A stretch of 8,680 nucleotides of DNA from Dehalococcoidia bacterium (GCA_021296015.1 JAGWBG010000115.1:1-8680), one strand, 5' to 3'. Shown: positions 1 through 7,064, counted from the first letter of the stretch. Translations and numbers: made by a program. The notes: generated by a model not told the origin, from the sequence alone.

Positions 1-693
1 CACGTAGGGATGATCAAGCTCGCCGTAGCTGCTCCTTTTGGCACCAACGGCTTCCTCAATGCCTTTGACAGGTCCATCCCACTTATCCCCACCAAAGCCG
101 AGATTGTTCTCGGTAGTCCCTCTGTGGATTGGCATCTTGGGGAAAAACCAGAATGTGAGTATAGTTTCGCCGGTGTCAAACTGACGTGAAATGCCCGTCC
201 AGCCCTTTCGAGACTCCATACGCGCCCGTTCAATTGTTACATCCAGCTTAGCCAGTTCACTCTCAAGGAAAGCCTTAACCTTCCTGGAAGGAGGCGGGCT
301 GGGCAACGGGCCGGGGTGAATATCAACTTCTATCCAAAAGTCAGATTTGATTCTGTTGACATGATTGAGAAGTTTTGTCCATTCGTTGCTTGTTGAGGCT
401 TCCTCCATTGACAACTCGTTTACCACGACCGCTTCAACAACCACTTCACGACCATCTGGGAATACGGCCAAGAAGTCAGGTCTATTCGCCGTCTTCGATA
501 CCGAGGTCGGGTGGACAACAACTTGGGCTCCGTGCCGCTTCAATATCGCATGTAACAGCAGTTCAAATAAGGCCGCCACACGTTCCCGTGCCGCGAGCCT
601 TCGCTCAAGCTCGTGCCTTTCAAGAGATGGGTAGTCATCAAGCCACGCTTGTATGGTCTCATCCCAGAGCACTGCCTCGACTGAGCTACTCAC
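1..693 (-). CDS. Hypothetical protein, possible PD-(D/E)xK-like fold, C-terminus outside window
   Basis: An open minus-strand frame of 231 codons without a stop runs off the left edge, so the C-terminus is missing. No earlier ATG, GTG or TTG exists in this frame after its upstream stop. GTG at 691-693 has GGAG eight bases ahead, so I take it as the start. Residues 12-50 are charged and helical (about WDETIQAWLDDYPSLERHEL). Residues 72-88 read PDF, then nine residues, then EVVVEA: a beta-strand pair resembling the PD...(D/E)xK core of nuclease-like proteins, but with alanine where lysine is expected, so catalytic activity is doubtful. A proline run lies at 131-135. The start overlaps the stop of the small ORF upstream by eight bases, which suggests translational coupling or an older fused gene. 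My count gives about 52% GC over the first 360 bases, below the VWA and MFS genes. I do not recognise the family. Confidence 0.65.
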   Translation of the reverse strand, partial: MSSSVEAVLWDETIQAWLDDYPSLERHELERRLAARERVAALFELLLHAILKRHGAQVVVHPTSVSKTANRPDFLAVFPDGREVVVEAVVVNELSMEEASTSNEWTKLLNHVNRIKSDFWIEVDIHPGPLPSPPPSRKVKAFLESELAKLDVTIERARMESRKGWTGISRQFDTGETILTFWFFPKMPIHRGTTENNLGFGGDKWDGPVKGIEEAVGAKRSSYGELDHPYV

Positions 694-850
694 GACGACA
701 ACTCCGGCTTCTTGGAGCCGTGTATGGACGCTTCCCGTCGTGCAGCATCTCAGCCACCGCCGACAGACCGCACCGTTCCCGAAGGAATCGGGCCAGCGTG
801 TCGTTGATGATGCTCTCGTGGCTGCGGTCTTTGGCAGAAGCAGTTGTCAT
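686..850 (-). pseudogene. Small 54-codon ORF, likely truncated N-terminal module
   Basis: ATG at 848-850 opens a 54-residue frame ending in TAG at 686-688, with GAGGTGG twelve bases upstream. Residues 10-42 look like real protein: SHESIINDTLARFLRERCG then LSAVAEMLHDGKRP, an amphipathic helix followed by a strand-like segment. From memory, this resembles the N-terminus of large restriction/modification-type proteins in which RPD is followed by a hydrophobic strand and VRLQEG. After residue 42 the frame becomes arginine/serine-rich and ends. The next frame over at the same place gives HTRLQEAGVVV, which fits the expected continuation better. A one-base shift around 719-735 would explain both. 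It lies 47 bases after the VWA stop on the same strand and overlaps the next gene's GTG. It could be a small coupled gene instead of a remnant. Confidence 0.45.
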
Positions 851-897
851 GCCAGAAGTGAACCACCTCGATTTGGCGTTCCCGACTCGGCAATCGC

Positions 898-2928
898 CTA
901 GGCGGCAACCCGCTTCTTCCGGTTGGATACGTAGTCCACCAGGACGTATTCGCCCAGCCTGTCGGGGCTGCTGTAAAAGGCCCTTCCCCTGTTGATGCGG
1001 GTTATCTTGTCAACGAAGTTCATTAGCTGGTAGTTGTTCTCCAGCATGAATGTGTTGATGCGGATGCCCTCCTGGGTGCAGCGCCGGACCTCCTTGAGGG
1101 TCTCCATTATGGTCTTGTAGCTGGGAGGATAGCTGAAGAAGGACCTGTCTCCCTCCAGGTGGGCAGTGGGTTCGCCGTCGGTGATGAGGATAATCTGGCG
1201 GGTGCCTCCCTTGTCCCGGGACAACAGCTTGCGGGAGAGCATGAGGGCGTGGTGTATGTTGGTCCCCGACACCCAGGCGTTCGAGTTGCTCTTTGGCAGG
1301 TCGTCGTCCTTTATCTCTCTGGCGTAGTCGGAGAAACCGATAACGTACAGGCTGTCCCTGGGAAACTGGCCGTTAATCAGGGCAAAAAGGGCCATGGCCA
1401 CCTTCTTTGCCGCCTGGTAGCTGCCGAATAGTCCCATAGACCTGCTCTGGTCAAGGAGGACCACGGTAGATGCCTGGGTCATGTGCTCGCTGCGAAAAAT
1501 CTCGAAGTCATCGGGAGTGAGGCGCACCGGCACCTCGGGACCCGTACGCACGATGGCGTTCTTTACCGTGGTATGGAGGTCAAGCTGGAAGGGGTCGCCG
1601 AACTCGTAGAGCTTGGTATCGGTAATGGTATCCCCTGCCGTACCCCGTGTAATCAACTCGTGGTTGCCCATCCGGTCTTTCTTCAGGTTCATAAAGACCT
1701 CTTTGAGCGCCTTCTGCCCGATTCTCCTGATGGCCCTGGGAGTAAGCTCCGGGCTTTCGGTATCCTTTATGTAGCCCCCCTCTTTCAGGACTTCCAGGAG
1801 GTGCTGTAGCTGCTCCCAGGTGCGGCGGGCCTCTTCGCCCAGAAGCTCCGCCAGCTTGTCGGGGTCCACGTCGTCCGGCTTGCCAGTACGCATGGCCTCC
1901 CGGAGCGACCTCTCCAACTCATCCATGTCCTGGAGGTTGCCCATGAGTTGCATAGCCTGGTCCAGGGTGAGGCTATCGTCGCCAAGAAAGGGATACTCGC
2001 GGCGCATCGCATCCATGGGCATCAACTGCCCCATAAGGGAGGCAAGCTGAGCCAGTTCTCGCTGGGTCTCCGGGTCCAGCACGGAGTTAAGGGCATCCTC
2101 CAGCTGCTGGCGCGCCTCGGGGGACATGCTCTCCATCAACGACTGCATCTGGGACATCTGGTCCATGAGATGCTCCATTAGCTCTTCCAAGCTCTGAGGA
2201 GGGTTGGGGCCGAACATTGGCCCGAACTGCTGCATGAATCCATCGAAGTCGGGCTCCCGTCCCATAGCTTTGTCCTGGAGCATTTGGTTTAGCTGGCTCA
2301 GCATTTCCCTTAAAGCGGCCATATCCTCGGGGGTCATGCTCTGGAGGTTTTGCATCATGTCCTGGGAGAGGTTTTGTGCCATCTGGCTCCTGAGCATATC
2401 CAGAAGCTCCTGGAACATGCGCTGGGCCTCAGGGTCCATGAAGTCGTACTCCATCAACTCTTTGATAGCGCCACCGGTGCTCTCCGGCATGTTGTCCAGC
2501 TTGTCCAGGTTGCGTTGAGCGCGCTGCTCCAGAAGCTGGCTGAGGGACTCCATCTGGACACGCTCAGGCCCCTCGGCGTCCTCAGTCTGCTGGCGAGCCT
2601 CGTCCGACCGTTTCTGAATACCCTCTCGCTCCGTCTTGAGAATTTCGTCCAGCCGCTCCTTGATGTCATCTATCACCGAGTCCATATTGAACTGCTGAAG
2701 CTGCTGGCGACGCTGGTTCTTTAGCTGCTCCATGAGGTCGTTCAGGCCCGGCATCTGCCGCCCTTGGCTGTCCTGCATACCCTGGCGCATGAGGTCTCTC
2801 AGGGCTTTCAATATGTCGCCATGCTCGAGAAGCTCATTGGAAAGATGGTCCATAAGCTCCTCTGCGTCCATGTCGAATATATTCTGGGACCCGTCCCACC
2901 GGGAATATTGGTATGCGCTGTAGAGCAT
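898..2928 (-). CDS. CoxE-like von Willebrand factor A domain protein
   Basis: The product is a cytoplasmic-looking protein of 676 residues with no signal peptide or membrane segment. The first ~380 residues are helical and very rich in Met, Gln, Glu and Leu, probably coiled-coil or helical-bundle scaffold. The C-terminal ~190 residues form a VWA domain with a complete metal-ion-dependent adhesion site: D493-x-S495-x-S497 (DQSRSM), T556 (SGTN) and D584 (ITDGEPT). The tail FYSSPDRLGEYVLVDYV is typical of this family. I chose ATG at 2926-2928 because GGAGGA sits four bases upstream and the family starts with MLYSAY-x-YSRWDG. The same frame stays open to an ATG at 3120, but those 64 codons look non-conserved. 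In known systems such VWA proteins work with a MoxR/ChlI-type AAA+ ATPase in metal insertion or complex maturation. No ATPase lies beside it here. The stop TAG sits in the palindrome CGCCTAGGCG. Confidence 0.9.
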   Translation of the reverse strand: MLYSAYQYSRWDGSQNIFDMDAEELMDHLSNELLEHGDILKALRDLMRQGMQDSQGRQMPGLNDLMEQLKNQRRQQLQQFNMDSVIDDIKERLDEILKTEREGIQKRSDEARQQTEDAEGPERVQMESLSQLLEQRAQRNLDKLDNMPESTGGAIKELMEYDFMDPEAQRMFQELLDMLRSQMAQNLSQDMMQNLQSMTPEDMAALREMLSQLNQMLQDKAMGREPDFDGFMQQFGPMFGPNPPQSLEELMEHLMDQMSQMQSLMESMSPEARQQLEDALNSVLDPETQRELAQLASLMGQLMPMDAMRREYPFLGDDSLTLDQAMQLMGNLQDMDELERSLREAMRTGKPDDVDPDKLAELLGEEARRTWEQLQHLLEVLKEGGYIKDTESPELTPRAIRRIGQKALKEVFMNLKKDRMGNHELITRGTAGDTITDTKLYEFGDPFQLDLHTTVKNAIVRTGPEVPVRLTPDDFEIFRSEHMTQASTVVLLDQSRSMGLFGSYQAAKKVAMALFALINGQFPRDSLYVIGFSDYAREIKDDDLPKSNSNAWVSGTNIHHALMLSRKLLSRDKGGTRQIILITDGEPTAHLEGDRSFFSYPPSYKTIMETLKEVRRCTQEGIRINTFMLENNYQLMNFVDKITRINRGRAFYSSPDRLGEYVLVDYVSNRKKRVAA

Positions 2929-2998
2929 GTCTTCCTCCGGGCTGATGCCCCTGAGGGGGCTGGCTTGGTGCAGGCTCCCAGGGCGATGCCTTCCTGCT

Positions 2999-3028
2999 AT
3001 GATACTATCCACTATTGCTTTATGGCAA
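2999..3028 (-). promoter_or_regulatory. Candidate sigma-70 promoter for the VWA gene
   Basis: Read on the minus strand, TTGCCA (3023-3028) is followed after 18 bases by TATCAT (2999-3004). Initiation near 2992 would give a leader of about 64 bases before the ATG at 2928. It matches four of six -35 positions and five of six -10 positions. It lies within the ~200-base divergent region shared with the MFS gene. Confidence 0.35.
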
Positions 3029-3059
3029 GTTGGACTTACGGTACGCCCTGACTCTTCCC

Positions 3060-3089
3060 TTGACAAAGGGAGGGATTTGTCCTCAGAAT
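3060..3089 (+). promoter_or_regulatory. Candidate promoter for the MFS gene with -35 in an inverted repeat
   Basis: A perfect -35 box TTGACA (3060-3065) is followed after 18 bases by CAGAAT (3084-3089), which matches four of six -10 positions. Initiation near 3096 would precede the MFS start codon by about 34 bases. The -35 box is inside the perfect inverted repeat TCCCTTGACAAAGGGA (3056-3071), with 6-bp arms and a 4-base centre, a plausible operator position. The -10 is weak, so this is tentative. Confidence 0.35.
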
Positions 3090-3129
3090 GGTCTGCTAAT
3101 TCGTCCCTCCATCTGGACAAAAGCGGGTA

Positions 3130-4404
3130 ATGTATTTGCAGCAGAGAACCACGGGCTGGGGAAGACTACCTCGCCTCCACACACTGGATTCCTGGGCAAA
3201 ATATAGGAACTACCGGTTCCTATGGACTGCCAACTTCTGCGCCAACAGCGCCCAATGGCTTCAACTCCTGACACTGGGATGGCTGGTCCATGACCTGACG
3301 GTAGGGTCGTCGTCCTCGCCCTTCCAGGTCATAACGGTGGGCGGCCTCGTCACCCTCCCGGTGCTCCTTGTCGGCCCCTGGGCCGGGGTGCTGGGCGACA
3401 GGGTGGACCGGCGGAAGCTGCTCATGGCGACTCACACCGCCCTGGCTGCCGTCGCCGCCGTATTTGCCCTGCTGGTGGCGACGGACCGGGTCCAGGAATC
3501 ATGGCACGTCTACGTCTACGCCCTGGTCAGCGGATCATTTCGCACCATTGCAATGCCCACGCAGCAGTCCTTGATAGCCAACACGGTGCCACGGGAGTCC
3601 CTGGTAAACGCCTACGCCATCAACGTGTTCACCATCCCCGGCACTCGCATCATGGGTCCCTTCGTTGGGGGGATTCTCATTGCCACCCTGGGATTTACCT
3701 GGAACTTCGCAATAGAGGCGGCCCTCTATGCTACCGCCGTATTCGTGCTGCTATGGCTGCATACTCCCTACAGACAGACGGCTACGGCAGTGCAGCAATC
3801 GCCGTTGTCCAGCTTGAAGGAAGGGATAGGGTATGTTTGGAAGGGAGAGAGAGTCATCTTCAACCTTGTCATACTGGGGCTTATTCCCAACGTCCTCCTG
3901 CACCCGGTTTGGTTCCTCATACCCATATTCACCTCAGACGTGCTGGACAAGGGGGCCGACTTTGGCGGGTATCTTGTAGCCACCACGGGCTTGGGCGGGT
4001 TCATTTCCGCCCTGACCATAGCCTCCGTTGGATTCATCTTCAGGAAGGGGATGGTGTGCCTTGTTGCAGCAGGCGTAAGCTCCGTCTTCAACATCCTATT
4101 TGCCCGATCCGAATGGCTTGTACTATCCTTCATCATACTTGGGTTGATGGCCTTTTCCCAGGGCACTTTCCGCACCACCAACGGCGCTCTGATACAGCTT
4201 CTGGCCCCGGATGCCATGCGGGGCCGGATTACCAGCATACAAAACTACAGCCAGGGTTTCGTCCCGTTCTCCAGCCTGCTCATAGGGCTATTCGCCTGGC
4301 ACACAAACTCGGCTCCCCTGGCATCTACCGTGGTGGGAATAGTGGGAGTGGCCCTATCGGGCCTGTTCTTCATTACCTACCACAAGGTGCGCCAACTCGA
4401 GTAG
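3130..4404 (+). CDS. Major facilitator superfamily exporter (MFS_3 / EntS-like)
   Basis: The 424-residue product is an integral membrane protein with about eleven to twelve hydrophobic segments, for example near residues 40-56, 66-86, 99-117, 172-210, 243-268, 279-303, 306-324, 328-345, 377-391 and 396-416. Residues 86-96 (GVLGDRVDRRK) are the MFS motif A loop between segments 2 and 3. Residues 361-386, around DAMRGRITSIQNYSQG, match the C-terminal signature of the MFS_3 (PF05977) exporter group, which includes the enterobactin exporter EntS. Function is likely proton-driven efflux of a small molecule; the substrate cannot be read. ATG at 3130 has only a weak GCGGGT ahead, so the start is less certain than the family. 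The conserved part begins at about residue 22 (WAKYRNYRFLW). It is transcribed away from the VWA gene and converges on the monooxygenase, with a 31-base gap. Confidence 0.92.
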   Translation: MYLQQRTTGWGRLPRLHTLDSWAKYRNYRFLWTANFCANSAQWLQLLTLGWLVHDLTVGSSSSPFQVITVGGLVTLPVLLVGPWAGVLGDRVDRRKLLMATHTALAAVAAVFALLVATDRVQESWHVYVYALVSGSFRTIAMPTQQSLIANTVPRESLVNAYAINVFTIPGTRIMGPFVGGILIATLGFTWNFAIEAALYATAVFVLLWLHTPYRQTATAVQQSPLSSLKEGIGYVWKGERVIFNLVILGLIPNVLLHPVWFLIPIFTSDVLDKGADFGGYLVATTGLGGFISALTIASVGFIFRKGMVCLVAAGVSSVFNILFARSEWLVLSFIILGLMAFSQGTFRTTNGALIQLLAPDAMRGRITSIQNYSQGFVPFSSLLIGLFAWHTNSAPLASTVVGIVGVALSGLFFITYHKVRQLE

Positions 4405-4435
4405 GGGAATCTGAGCGTGATTGGGGCCGGGGCGC

Positions 4436-5518
4436 TTACTCGTAGGGGCGGAGCTTGATTTCGTGCAATGCCGGAATGACCTCTTTACCTATCAGCTCTA
4501 TAGACCGCATGACGTCCTTGTGAGGCATCCGCCCGTCATTGCCGAATATGAGCAGGTAGCCCGGGCTGAGCTTGTCCATAATGCCCGTGAGCTTCCTGAT
4601 AACCGTCTGTGGGCTTCCTACTATGAGGGTATTAAGCTCCTGCTGGTCCTCATATGTCAGGTCCCTTGAGCGTCCTCCCGACCCACTGGCCCCCGGCAGG
4701 CTGGTCATTATCTTCACCGCCTCACGGGACTGATACCCAGGCGGGTCGTTATGCTCCGCAGGGCCTTTCATTCGGTGTTTATCAATCCACATGAAGTGGC
4801 GTCCAATCTCCTGGGCCTTCTCGTCCGTATCGGCCACCAGCACCTTGACCAGATAACCGTAATGCTCCGGCCCGGCCTTGAATCCAACCTCCCTGGCCGT
4901 ATCTATATAAACCTGCCTCAACGTCACGCAGTGGTCCAGCAATGACCCAAGGTTCATATAGGGGTGCCTGTGCTGGGCTGCCCACACTGCGCTCTCCGGG
5001 CTGGAAAACCCGGGATACCAGATGGGAGGATGGGGCTTTTGCATGGGAATCACCCAGGGATTCACCGCCCTGTAATGATAATGCTTACCCTCGTGTCTGA
5101 AGGGGCCGGGGGTGGTCCAGCACTTGATAATAAGGTCGTGGGCCTCCTCGAACCTCTCCCGGTTCTCGGTGGGGTCAATCCCGCCGTGAAGACTCTCCAC
5201 GGCGGTCCCTCGCACGAAGCCTGAGATTACCCTGCCCCCGGAGTAGCAGTCCAGCATGGCAATCTCTTCGGCAATCCTTATGGGGTCGGCAACTGGGATG
5301 ACGTTTCCCAGAATGGCTATCTTGGCTTTACTGGTAAGCTTGCAGATGACGGCGGCATCCAGGTTCACGGAAGGCTTCATGCACCAGAAGGAGGCGTGGT
5401 GCTCGTTGCTCATGATTCCGTCGAAGTTCACTTCATCAGCAAGGGAATATTGCTCATGGTACTGGTTATATAGCGCGTGAGCCTTTTGGGGGTCAAAGTA
5501 GGAGTTGGGGAACCCCAA
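4436..5518 (-). CDS. Luciferase-like (LLM class) flavin-dependent monooxygenase, body of an amber-interrupted gene
   Basis: This 360-codon frame is the bulk of a bacterial-luciferase-family (PF00296) TIM-barrel oxidoreductase, which uses reduced flavin and oxygen on a small organic substrate. Seen: SNEHH at 37-41, DPIRIAEEIAMLDCYSGGRV at 78-97, then FVRG (101-104), the family's flavin-site region. The C-terminal part contains GSPQTVIRKL, also typical. The first start available after the amber codon is TTG at 5516-5518, with no clear Shine-Dalgarno. The natural start is very probably ATG at 5606-5608: it has GGAGG seven bases upstream, overlaps the MOSC stop as ATGA, and encodes a segment that joins smoothly to this frame, giving 390 codons in all. 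TAG at 5537-5539 (codon 24) breaks it. The gene may be inactive, restarted internally, read through, or affected by a base error. Confidence 0.85.
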   Translation of the reverse strand: MGFPNSYFDPQKAHALYNQYHEQYSLADEVNFDGIMSNEHHASFWCMKPSVNLDAAVICKLTSKAKIAILGNVIPVADPIRIAEEIAMLDCYSGGRVISGFVRGTAVESLHGGIDPTENRERFEEAHDLIIKCWTTPGPFRHEGKHYHYRAVNPWVIPMQKPHPPIWYPGFSSPESAVWAAQHRHPYMNLGSLLDHCVTLRQVYIDTAREVGFKAGPEHYGYLVKVLVADTDEKAQEIGRHFMWIDKHRMKGPAEHNDPPGYQSREAVKIMTSLPGASGSGGRSRDLTYEDQQELNTLIVGSPQTVIRKLTGIMDKLSPGYLLIFGNDGRMPHKDVMRSIELIGKEVIPALHEIKLRPYE

Positions 5519-5536
5519 TCGCCCGGAATCGTGCTT

Positions 5537-5608
5537 CTACAAGTCTTCGTCCGTGACATGAGTGTAAGGTTGCTCAGAGACACAGTAACCTTCTACGTGA
5601 TACTTCAT
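5537..5608 (-). pseudogene. N-terminal segment of the LLM monooxygenase, ended by in-frame amber codon
   Basis: ATG at 5606-5608 follows GGAGGCGGCACG and opens 23 codons, reading MKYHVEGYCVSEQPYTH then VTDEDL, before TAG at 5537-5539. The frame then continues without interruption as KHDSGRLGFPNSYFDPQKA into the monooxygenase body. This N-terminus matches my memory of full-length relatives. The break is a single codon, not a frameshift. One base change (for example GAG or AAG to TAG) would account for it. Confidence 0.75.
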
Positions 5609-6066
5609 CGTGCCGCCTCCTCCAGAAGGGCTTCCTTAGACGGCTCCACCCGCACGGCGTCGCCCACTCTCAGAGTGCCGCCGTTAAGCACCATCGTCAC
5701 GATGCCTCGTCGCCCGTCAAGCTCTGTCCGAAGGCCGGGGCGTATCTCGTCCATGCGCGAGCACGGCTCACAGGGGCCGGTGGCCTCCAGGGTCACTTCA
5801 TCGCCTATGAAGAACACCTGTCCCGCCGTGACCGACGAAAGGTCTAGCCCTTGGACTGTAACGTTCTCCTTAATCTCGCCCGGGGTCAGGTCCAGGGCAG
5901 CCAGGGTCTCCGCGTCCATCACCAGCACCTGGCGGGCGCTCCCCTGCCTGGCATGTCTGTCATCCTCCAGGCCCAGGTCTGAAATCGCCACGGCCTTCTG
6001 CACAGAAGTCATCGGCTGGCGGTGCTCCTTACACAAGTACAGTGCAACAACTTTTCCCTGCTCCAT
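5605..6066 (-). CDS. MOSC domain-containing protein
   Basis: The product has 153 residues and is essentially a stand-alone MOSC (molybdenum cofactor sulfurase C-terminal) domain, a beta-rich fold thought to carry sulfur or handle Moco-bound substrates. Numbering from the ATG at 6069, it shows GLEDDRHA (33-40), RQVLVMD (46-52), GEIKENVTVQGLDL (64-77) and the conserved cysteine in GPCEPC (C100, with C103). VGDAVRV near the end is also typical. Two ATGs are adjacent (6069 and 6066). The second is preferred because GGAG lies five bases upstream of it and only two upstream of the first. Its TGA stop overlaps the ATG of the monooxygenase (ATGA), which indicates a two-gene, translationally coupled operon. 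A strong promoter lies just upstream at 6108-6137. The substrate is unknown. Confidence 0.88.
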   Translation of the reverse strand: MEQGKVVALYLCKEHRQPMTSVQKAVAISDLGLEDDRHARQGSARQVLVMDAETLAALDLTPGEIKENVTVQGLDLSSVTAGQVFFIGDEVTLEATGPCEPCSRMDEIRPGLRTELDGRRGIVTMVLNGGTLRVGDAVRVEPSKEALLEEAAR

Positions 6067-6107
6067 CATCTCTCCTCTGCTGGCGGACCAAAGTTTCAGG
6101 CTACCCC

Positions 6108-6137
6108 ATTATAGGGCCAAGGTGATAGAATTGTCAC
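6108..6137 (-). promoter_or_regulatory. Sigma-70 promoter for the MOSC/monooxygenase operon
   Basis: On the minus strand, GTGACA (6132-6137, five of six) and a perfect TATAAT (6108-6113) are separated by 18 bases. Initiation near 6101 would give a ~35-base leader to the ATG at 6066. The -35 box is one arm of an imperfect repeat, GTGA-N8-TCAC (6122-6137), in the 98-base divergent gap with the enoyl-CoA hydratase gene, which could be a shared regulator site. No convincing plus-strand promoter was found here for the hydratase gene. Confidence 0.6.
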
Positions 6138-6167
6138 GCCTATATCTAGCGTTGTAGGGAGGCTGCC

Positions 6168-7016
6168 ATGGCATATCAATACCTGAAGGTGACCAGGGAT
6201 GGGGGAGTCCTGACAATGACTCTGCACGACCCCGATACCCGAAACGCCCTGGGGCAGGAGATGTCCCGGGAGATATTCGAGGAGCTTGACAGGTTTGAGA
6301 GTACCCCGGAAGATAGGGTGCTGCTCATCACGGGCACGGAGCCGTCCTTCTGCTCCGGGGCCAACGTGAGACGGTTCAACAGGGACATCGAGGAGCGGCA
6401 GGGGTCGGAAGCGCATAGCAGCGAGCCACTGCCCTGGGGCAGAATGGAAGCCCGGCTCGGAAGCAGGGAGAGGCAAGACAGGTCCCTGGCCCCCCAGGTT
6501 GTCCTGAGAATCCACGAGCTTCAGAAACCCTCCATAGCGGCGGTCAACGGATATGCGATGGGCGTGGGAATGGGTATATCCCTCGCCTGCGACATACGCA
6601 TCGCCTCTGAGAAGGCGGTCTTTTCCGAGGCCTTCGTGAGGATGGGTCTGATACCCGGGGATGGCAGCAGTTGGCAGTTGCCCAGGCTCATCGGCTTGAG
6701 CAACACCTTCCTTCTGCAATACACCGGCGACAGGGTAGACGGCACCGAGGCCTACCGCATGGGAATTGTCAGCAAGGTCGTGCCCCACGAGGAGCTTATG
6801 ACCACCAGCATGGAACTGGCATCGCGGCTGGCTCAGGGAGCTACCCGGTCCATGTCGTTGATAAAGTACCTGGCTCACAAGTCCCAGGAGACCGGCTTCC
6901 GGGAAAGCCTGGAGATAGCCCACTCAGCCCAGGAACTAGCAAGGCAGACGGAAGACCACGGGGAAGCGGTCCGGGCCTTTCTGGAGAAGCGAAAGCCCGA
7001 ATTCAAAGGAAGATGA
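6168..7016 (+). CDS. Enoyl-CoA hydratase/isomerase (crotonase) family protein
   Basis: The 282-residue product has the usual crotonase length. ATG at 6168 has GGGAGG five bases upstream. FCSGANV (61-67) and AVNGYAMGVGMG (125-136) are the two oxyanion-hole loops that hold the acyl-CoA thioester. The active-site segment reads FSEAFVRMG (152-160) then LIPGDGSSWQLPRLIG (161-176). Compared with rat crotonase, the two catalytic glutamates (E144, E164) appear to be G136 and F156, while E154 and D165 sit nearby. Simple enoyl-CoA hydration is therefore doubtful, and an isomerase, hydrolase or other crotonase chemistry is possible. Residues 72-110 form a charged insert (ERQGSEAHSSEP). The gene stands alone between two regulatory gaps and is divergent from the MOSC operon. 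Confidence 0.9.
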   Translation: MAYQYLKVTRDGGVLTMTLHDPDTRNALGQEMSREIFEELDRFESTPEDRVLLITGTEPSFCSGANVRRFNRDIEERQGSEAHSSEPLPWGRMEARLGSRERQDRSLAPQVVLRIHELQKPSIAAVNGYAMGVGMGISLACDIRIASEKAVFSEAFVRMGLIPGDGSSWQLPRLIGLSNTFLLQYTGDRVDGTEAYRMGIVSKVVPHEELMTTSMELASRLAQGATRSMSLIKYLAHKSQETGFRESLEIAHSAQELARQTEDHGEAVRAFLEKRKPEFKGR

Positions 7017-7029
7017 AAAGCCCCTGCAC

Positions 7030-7047
7030 ATGCCCTTGACAGGGCAT
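7030..7047. repeat. 18-bp palindrome covering the -35 box
   Basis: ATGCCCTTGACAGGGCAT has perfect 7-bp arms (7030-7036 and 7041-7047) around TGAC. The -35 box of the leader promoter lies within it, so it could be a repressor operator. It is not followed by a T-run, so an intrinsic terminator for the hydratase gene is unlikely. A related repeat with the same CCCTTGACA core covers the -35 box before the MFS gene (3056-3071). Confidence 0.55.
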
Positions 7048-7064
7048 CTCTGACGGGCTACAAT
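7036..7064 (+). promoter_or_regulatory. Near-consensus sigma-70 promoter of the VOC gene leader
   Basis: A perfect -35 TTGACA (7036-7041), exactly 17 bases of spacer, and TACAAT (7059-7064, five of six) make this the best promoter in the window. Initiation near 7071 would give a leader of about 440 bases before the VOC start codon. The distance of 20 bases from the upstream stop codon means the leader is transcribed independently of the hydratase gene. Confidence 0.75.

Noticed and set aside
375..995. Plus-strand 206-codon frame opposite the left-edge genes
   Set aside because: It is rich in Arg, Pro and Ser, antisense to the 1-693 frame and the VWA 3' end, and shows no domain pattern.
3501..4445. 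Plus-strand 314-codon frame within the MFS gene
   Set aside because: It is an out-of-phase shadow of the exporter, rich in His, Arg and Gly, with no recognisable motif.
5537..5539. Genome-wide reassignment of TAG to an amino acid
   Set aside because: TAG terminates several clearly complete genes in the window exactly where their families end.
6122..6137. CRP/FNR-type site GTGA-N8-TCAC upstream of the MOSC and hydratase genes
   Set aside because: CRP sites have 6 bases between the half-sites and the outer bases do not match; the inner pairing is poor. It is noted only as a feature of the -35 region.
6096..6923. Minus-strand 275-codon frame opposite the hydratase gene
   Set aside because: It is a shadow of a well-supported crotonase gene, with low-complexity Gly/Pro/His composition and no ribosome site.
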